64,000 nt of DNA from an uncultured Gelidibacter sp. (GTDB lineage Bacteria; Bacteroidota; Bacteroidia; Flavobacteriales; Flavobacteriaceae): contig NZ_CANMTE010000002.1 of assembly GCF_947500795.1 (NCBI RefSeq), positions 544,258 to 608,257 on the forward strand. The letters run 5' to 3'. The notes under the pieces were generated by a model, which ran no database searches, was not told the DNA's origin, and worked only from the letters and a program-made list of their open reading frames with translations. The translations under genes and the position numbers were made by a program. Positions 61,232 through 64,000 of the stretch are shown in pieces. How positions within the stretch are numbered: position 1 is the stretch's first letter; every line of letters begins with the position of its first letter.

Positions 61232-61239
61232 CAAAAATA
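61232..61239 (-). promoter_or_regulatory. -7 box of mutY
   Basis: TATTTTTG on the minus strand, 19 nt before the ATG. No matching TTG at standard spacing. Confidence 0.4.
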
Positions 61240-61273
61240 ATCCTTTACAACGTTAAATTTTAATTAATTAGGC

Positions 61274-61305
61274 TTGAAATATTGAAATTAAAATCCCTAT
61301 ATTTG
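61274..61305 (+). promoter_or_regulatory. Promoter of hup
   Basis: TTG at 61274-61276, a 21-nt spacer and TATATTTG at 61298-61305. The leader is about 40 nt. Confidence 0.65.
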
Positions 61306-61346
61306 CATCCCTTATAATTAATAGATAAACCCTAAAATTAATAACA

Positions 61347-61637
61347 ATGACAAAAGCTGATATAGTAGCTAAAATTTCTGAGAAATTAGGAATTGAAAAA
61401 GGAGATGTTCAAGCGACCGTTGAAACCTTTATGGAGGAAGTTAAAACATCATTAGAGAGTGGAGATAATGTGTATTTAAGAGGTTTCGGTAGCTTTATCG
61501 TTAAGACAAGAGCTGAGAAAACAGGAAGAAACATTTCTAAAAACACAACAATCAAAATACCAGCACACAACATTCCTGCATTTAAGCCTGCAAAAGTATT
61601 TGTAGAAGGCGTTAAATCTAATGTTGAAGTAGAGTAA
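61347..61637 (+). CDS. hup: HU-family nucleoid DNA-binding protein
   Basis: 96 residues. MTKADIVAKISEKLGIEK is the N-terminal helix, GFGSFIVKTRAEKTGRN the DNA-binding beta arm, and PAHNIPAFKPAK the conserved arm-tip region. It bends and compacts DNA. Followed 39 nt later by a tiny basic gene, apparently on the same transcript. Confidence 0.95.
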   Translation: MTKADIVAKISEKLGIEKGDVQATVETFMEEVKTSLESGDNVYLRGFGSFIVKTRAEKTGRNISKNTTIKIPAHNIPAFKPAKVFVEGVKSNVEVE

Positions 61638-61676
61638 AATATAAAAGGAAACATTAATTTAAAAAAGACTTGATTT

Positions 61677-61766
61677 ATGCCAAGTGGTAAGAAAAGAAAA
61701 AGACATAAGGTAGCGACGCATAAGCGTAAGAAACGTAGACGCGCTAACCGTCACAAGAAAAAATAA
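61677..61766 (+). CDS. 29-residue highly basic protein
   Basis: The 90-nt gene encodes 29 residues, 16 of them Lys/Arg and 3 His, starting MPSGKKRKRHKVATHKRKK. A terminator begins 4 nt after its stop, so it ends the hup transcript. Such composition fits an RNA-binding ribosomal peptide. I suspect one of the small Bacteroidota-specific ribosomal proteins, possibly bL38 described from the Flavobacterium johnsoniae ribosome, but I cannot confirm that identity from sequence alone. Confidence 0.75.
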   Translation: MPSGKKRKRHKVATHKRKKRRRANRHKKK

Positions 61767-61770
61767 ATTG

Positions 61771-61795
61771 AAAAAGTAGTTTTTAACTACTTTTT
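61771..61795 (+). terminator. Intrinsic terminator after the 29-residue gene
   Basis: AAAAAGTAGTT pairs perfectly with AACTACTTTTT around a 3-nt loop; the T-run is part of the right arm. Confidence 0.88.
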
Positions 61796-61873
61796 CGGTT
61801 TTACAGTAACGTTCTTTGATATAAAATTTAAGTGTGACCGCTGGTTGTGGTCTAGTTAGATTTACCGGAATTA

Positions 61874-61892
61874 TCCCGATAGTTTATCGGGA
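61874..61892 (+). promoter_or_regulatory. Hairpin in the untranslated region upstream of rng
   Basis: TCCCGATA-GTT-TATCGGGA, a perfect 8-bp stem without a T-run. It lies 70 nt before rng, so it may be part of the 5' leader. Confidence 0.45.
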
Positions 61893-61962
61893 ATCCTGTG
61901 TCAAAAAATTTAGTATAATCCATCTGTTCTGATGAATTTTAGGACGGATTTAAATTAACAAC

Positions 61963-63504
61963 ATGGATAAGGAATTAATTATTCGTTCAAGTTCAGACTT
62001 TGTTGATTTTGCCTTATTAAAAGATGGAAAACTTATTGAATTACATAAAGATGAAGAGGATAACAACTTTTCGGTTGGTGATGTGTTTATTGCCAAAATC
62101 CGAAAAGCTGTTCCTGGACTAAATGCTGCATTTGTTAATGTAGGTTATGAGAAAGATGCATTTTTGCACTATCATGATTTAGGTCCAAAATTACCTTCGC
62201 TTTTAAAATTCGTAAAACGTGTAAGCACAGGGAAACACACAGATTTTCTGCTCAAAAACTTTCAATTTGAAAAAGATATTGATAAAGACGGCAGTATTGC
62301 TGACGCCTTAAAATCCAATCAATCACTCTTGGTTCAAATTGTAAAAGAACCTATTTCAACTAAAGGACCTCGTATTAGTAGCGAGTTGTCAATAGCCGGA
62401 AGGTATATTGTTTTAGTACCCTTTTCTGACCGAATTTCTATTTCACAAAAGATAGAATCCAAAGAAGAGAAAGATCGTTTAAAACGATTGGTAAAAAGCA
62501 TTACGCCTAAAGGATTTGGCGTTATTGTCCGTACAGTTGCTGAAGGTAAAAAAGTGGCTGAGTTAGATACAGATTTGCAGAACCTATTGGGACGTTGGAC
62601 AGCAATGTGCAAGAAGCTCAACAAGGCCCCTCACCCGAGTAAAGTACTTGGAGAGATGAATAAAGCATCTTCAATTTTGAGGGATATCTTCAATGATTCG
62701 TTCTCTAGCATTGTTGTGGATGATGAAGAGCTATATATGCAAATCAAAGAATATGTGCATCAAATTGCACCAAAAAAGGAATCTATTGTGAAACATTATC
62801 AAAATGGGGTGCCCATTTTTGAAAAACATGGCATTGAGAGGCAAATAAAAACCTCTTTCGGACGTACAGTCTCTATGGCTAAAGGTGCGTATATTGTGAT
62901 AGAACACACCGAAGCACTCCACGTAATTGATGTGAACAGTGGCAATAGATCCAACAAAGAAAAAAATCAAGAGGACACTGCTTTAGAAGTTAACTTAATT
63001 TCAGCTACTGAAATTGCCAGACAATTGCGATTACGCGATATGGGTGGGATTATAGTAGTCGATTTTATTGACATGGCTAATGCAGAGAATCGAAAAAAAC
63101 TGTACAATCATCTTCGTGACGAAATGAAGGATGATAAAGCAAAACATAAGATATTACCTCCTAGCAAATTCGGTCTGATACAAATTACCAGACAACGCGT
63201 GCGCCCAGAAAGGAATATTGAGACAAAAGAAGAAAACCCGAATGTTAGTGGGGAGGAGATTGAAGCGCCAATTAAGGTGGTACAACGCATTACCCAAGAC
63301 ATGGAACGGATTTTCAAAAAAGACTACAAGAAGGTGACCTTAAACACACATCCTTTTATAGCGGCCTTTTTGACCAAGGGATTCCCTTCCATCAGGTCAA
63401 AATGGTTTTTAGAACATAAAAAATGGGTAAAAATATTACCCAGAGATGCTTACACATATCTTGAATACCATTTTTACGATAAAAATGGTGACAAAATCAA
63501 TTAA
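61963..63504 (+). CDS. rng: Ribonuclease E/G family endoribonuclease
   Basis: 513 residues, RNase G length. An S1 domain (about 37-130, VGDVFIAKIRKAVPGLNAAFVN) precedes the catalytic RNase E/G core with the two metal-binding Asp motifs HVIDVNSGN near 325 and VVDFIDMAN near 368. The C-terminal RNase E scaffold is absent. It processes rRNA and mRNA. It follows hup and the 29-residue gene, a common Bacteroidota order. Ends at a terminator. Confidence 0.95.
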   Translation: MDKELIIRSSSDFVDFALLKDGKLIELHKDEEDNNFSVGDVFIAKIRKAVPGLNAAFVNVGYEKDAFLHYHDLGPKLPSLLKFVKRVSTGKHTDFLLKNFQFEKDIDKDGSIADALKSNQSLLVQIVKEPISTKGPRISSELSIAGRYIVLVPFSDRISISQKIESKEEKDRLKRLVKSITPKGFGVIVRTVAEGKKVAELDTDLQNLLGRWTAMCKKLNKAPHPSKVLGEMNKASSILRDIFNDSFSSIVVDDEELYMQIKEYVHQIAPKKESIVKHYQNGVPIFEKHGIERQIKTSFGRTVSMAKGAYIVIEHTEALHVIDVNSGNRSNKEKNQEDTALEVNLISATEIARQLRLRDMGGIIVVDFIDMANAENRKKLYNHLRDEMKDDKAKHKILPPSKFGLIQITRQRVRPERNIETKEENPNVSGEEIEAPIKVVQRITQDMERIFKKDYKKVTLNTHPFIAAFLTKGFPSIRSKWFLEHKKWVKILPRDAYTYLEYHFYDKNGDKIN

Positions 63505-63507
63505 ACT

Positions 63508-63539
63508 AAACCCCTTATTTCTTTTGAAGTAAGGGGTTT
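63508..63539 (+). terminator. Intrinsic terminator after rng
   Basis: AAACCCCTTA pairs with TAAGGGGTTT, with further pairing inside around a TTTT loop. A T-run follows. Confidence 0.9.
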
Positions 63540-63700
63540 TTTAATTTCTATGTAATAGAACAAATCAATTCCGCAATCTTAATTTGCTGATAATGTCAGT
63601 TGGCGCTCGCTTGTAGTAAGGAGTACCCACTTTTTTATTACATCACATTTAAATAATCTTTGATGGCACTCGTCACAGACGAGCGATAGCGAGGATAATT
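63540..63700. other. Intergenic, nothing coding recognised
   Basis: Contains GCG-rich words such as CAGACGAGCGATAGCGAGG near 63676-63694, more GC-rich than the surrounding DNA. No gene or site can be supported. Confidence 0.3.
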
Positions 63701-63892
63701 TTATGGTTCAAAAGAAATTAAGCATTGCCTATCTACTTTATTCATTTTATCCCAATTTTTGTTTATATATAGTTCTATTTTATCAAAATCTGATACATCA
63801 GATGGAGGAGGATATATATAGTTGTATTCTAAGTTGAAGCCAATCTTAGCTATGTTTTTTTCTGCTATACTTTTTGAAAGTAGCAGTAACAT
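63701..63892 (-). pseudogene. Possible 3' fragment of a gene of unknown function
   Basis: An open frame of 63 codons from its first ATG. The frame stays open about 50 nt further upstream, with plausible coding sequence (LQRDIDDNELKE) but no start codon, up to a stop near 63948. It reads like the C-terminal part of a larger soluble protein (YIYPPPSDVSDFDKIELYIN). It may be a remnant, or a real gene using an unusual start; no family is recognised. Confidence 0.35.
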
Positions 63893-64000
63893 CTCTTTTA
63901 ATTCATTATCATCTATGTCCCTTTGTAGGCTTCCCCCGTTTAGAACTGTTTGTTAATCCAAATATATAATTTTTTCCGTTTTAAAATGAACTGGCTTTCT

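Overview
The window looks like a chromosomal segment of a marine-type member of the Flavobacteriaceae (Bacteroidota). The DNA is AT-rich. Genes lack Shine-Dalgarno sequences, and many starts are preceded by the Bacteroidota -7 box TAnnTTTG, often with TTG about 19-21 nt upstream. Lineage-typical genes are present: gldD and gldE, an exbB-exbD-exbD cluster, a Porin_O_P family porin, a DUF5686-like barrel, the Bacteroidota sucAB pair and the order rng - hup - mutY - ssb - gldE - gldD. I saw no rRNA, CRISPR array, insertion sequence or prophage. Two tRNA genes, Leu(CAA) and Ser(GGA), are present.

Layout. 0.1-6.8 kb: a damage-response/mutagenesis cassette, with dinB and a DnaE-type polymerase on one strand diverging from a LexA-like repressor and a DnaQ/GIY-YIG fusion nuclease. 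6.9-8.3 kb: two envelope proteins. 8.5-14.4 kb: a galactose operon (GntR-type regulator, mutarotase, Na+/sugar symporter, galK, galT). 14.4-19.0 kb: a class A-like beta-lactamase, a GMC oxidoreductase with its subunit-3 partner, and a secreted protein of unknown role. 19.4-22.8 kb: a small acetyltransferase, tRNA-Leu, prs, rplY and pth. 22.8-27.2 kb: a phosphate locus with Pho-box-like repeats, a phosphate-type porin and a PiT transporter with a PhoU-like tail. 27.5-34.8 kb: a tetR-tolC-adaptor-RND efflux operon interrupted by a four-helix-bundle gene set between inverted octamer arrays. 34.9-41.0 kb: polyprenyl synthase and sucAB. 41.0-42.4 kb: an orphan NarL-type response regulator followed by three copies of a promoter module, two homologous RNA hairpins and two 33-residue membrane peptides. 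43-50.7 kb: tatD, ansA, tRNA-Ser, the ExbBD energiser cluster, a PorT-like protein and rpoN. 50.8-56.1 kb: asnS, an MMPL transporter and an outer-membrane barrel. 56.2-63.5 kb: frr, pyrH, gldD, gldE, ssb, mutY, hup, a 29-residue basic protein and rng. The last 500 bases hold a probable gene remnant.

Most of the window is ordinary core chromosome. The most unusual stretch is 41.07-42.42 kb. Three near-identical palindromes with 7-2-7 half-site spacing, typical of NarL/LuxR regulators, each lie the same distance upstream of a candidate promoter. Two of these promoters feed homologous hairpins that differ by a compensatory base-pair change. Two 102-nt genes encode related single-span peptides of identical length. 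The adjacent response regulator has no kinase partner here. I infer a small self-contained regulon. Other notable points are four genes whose -7 box ends exactly 4 nt before the ATG (probably leaderless mRNAs), 7+4-nt Pho-box-like tandem repeats, and the octamer-flanked cassette in the efflux operon.
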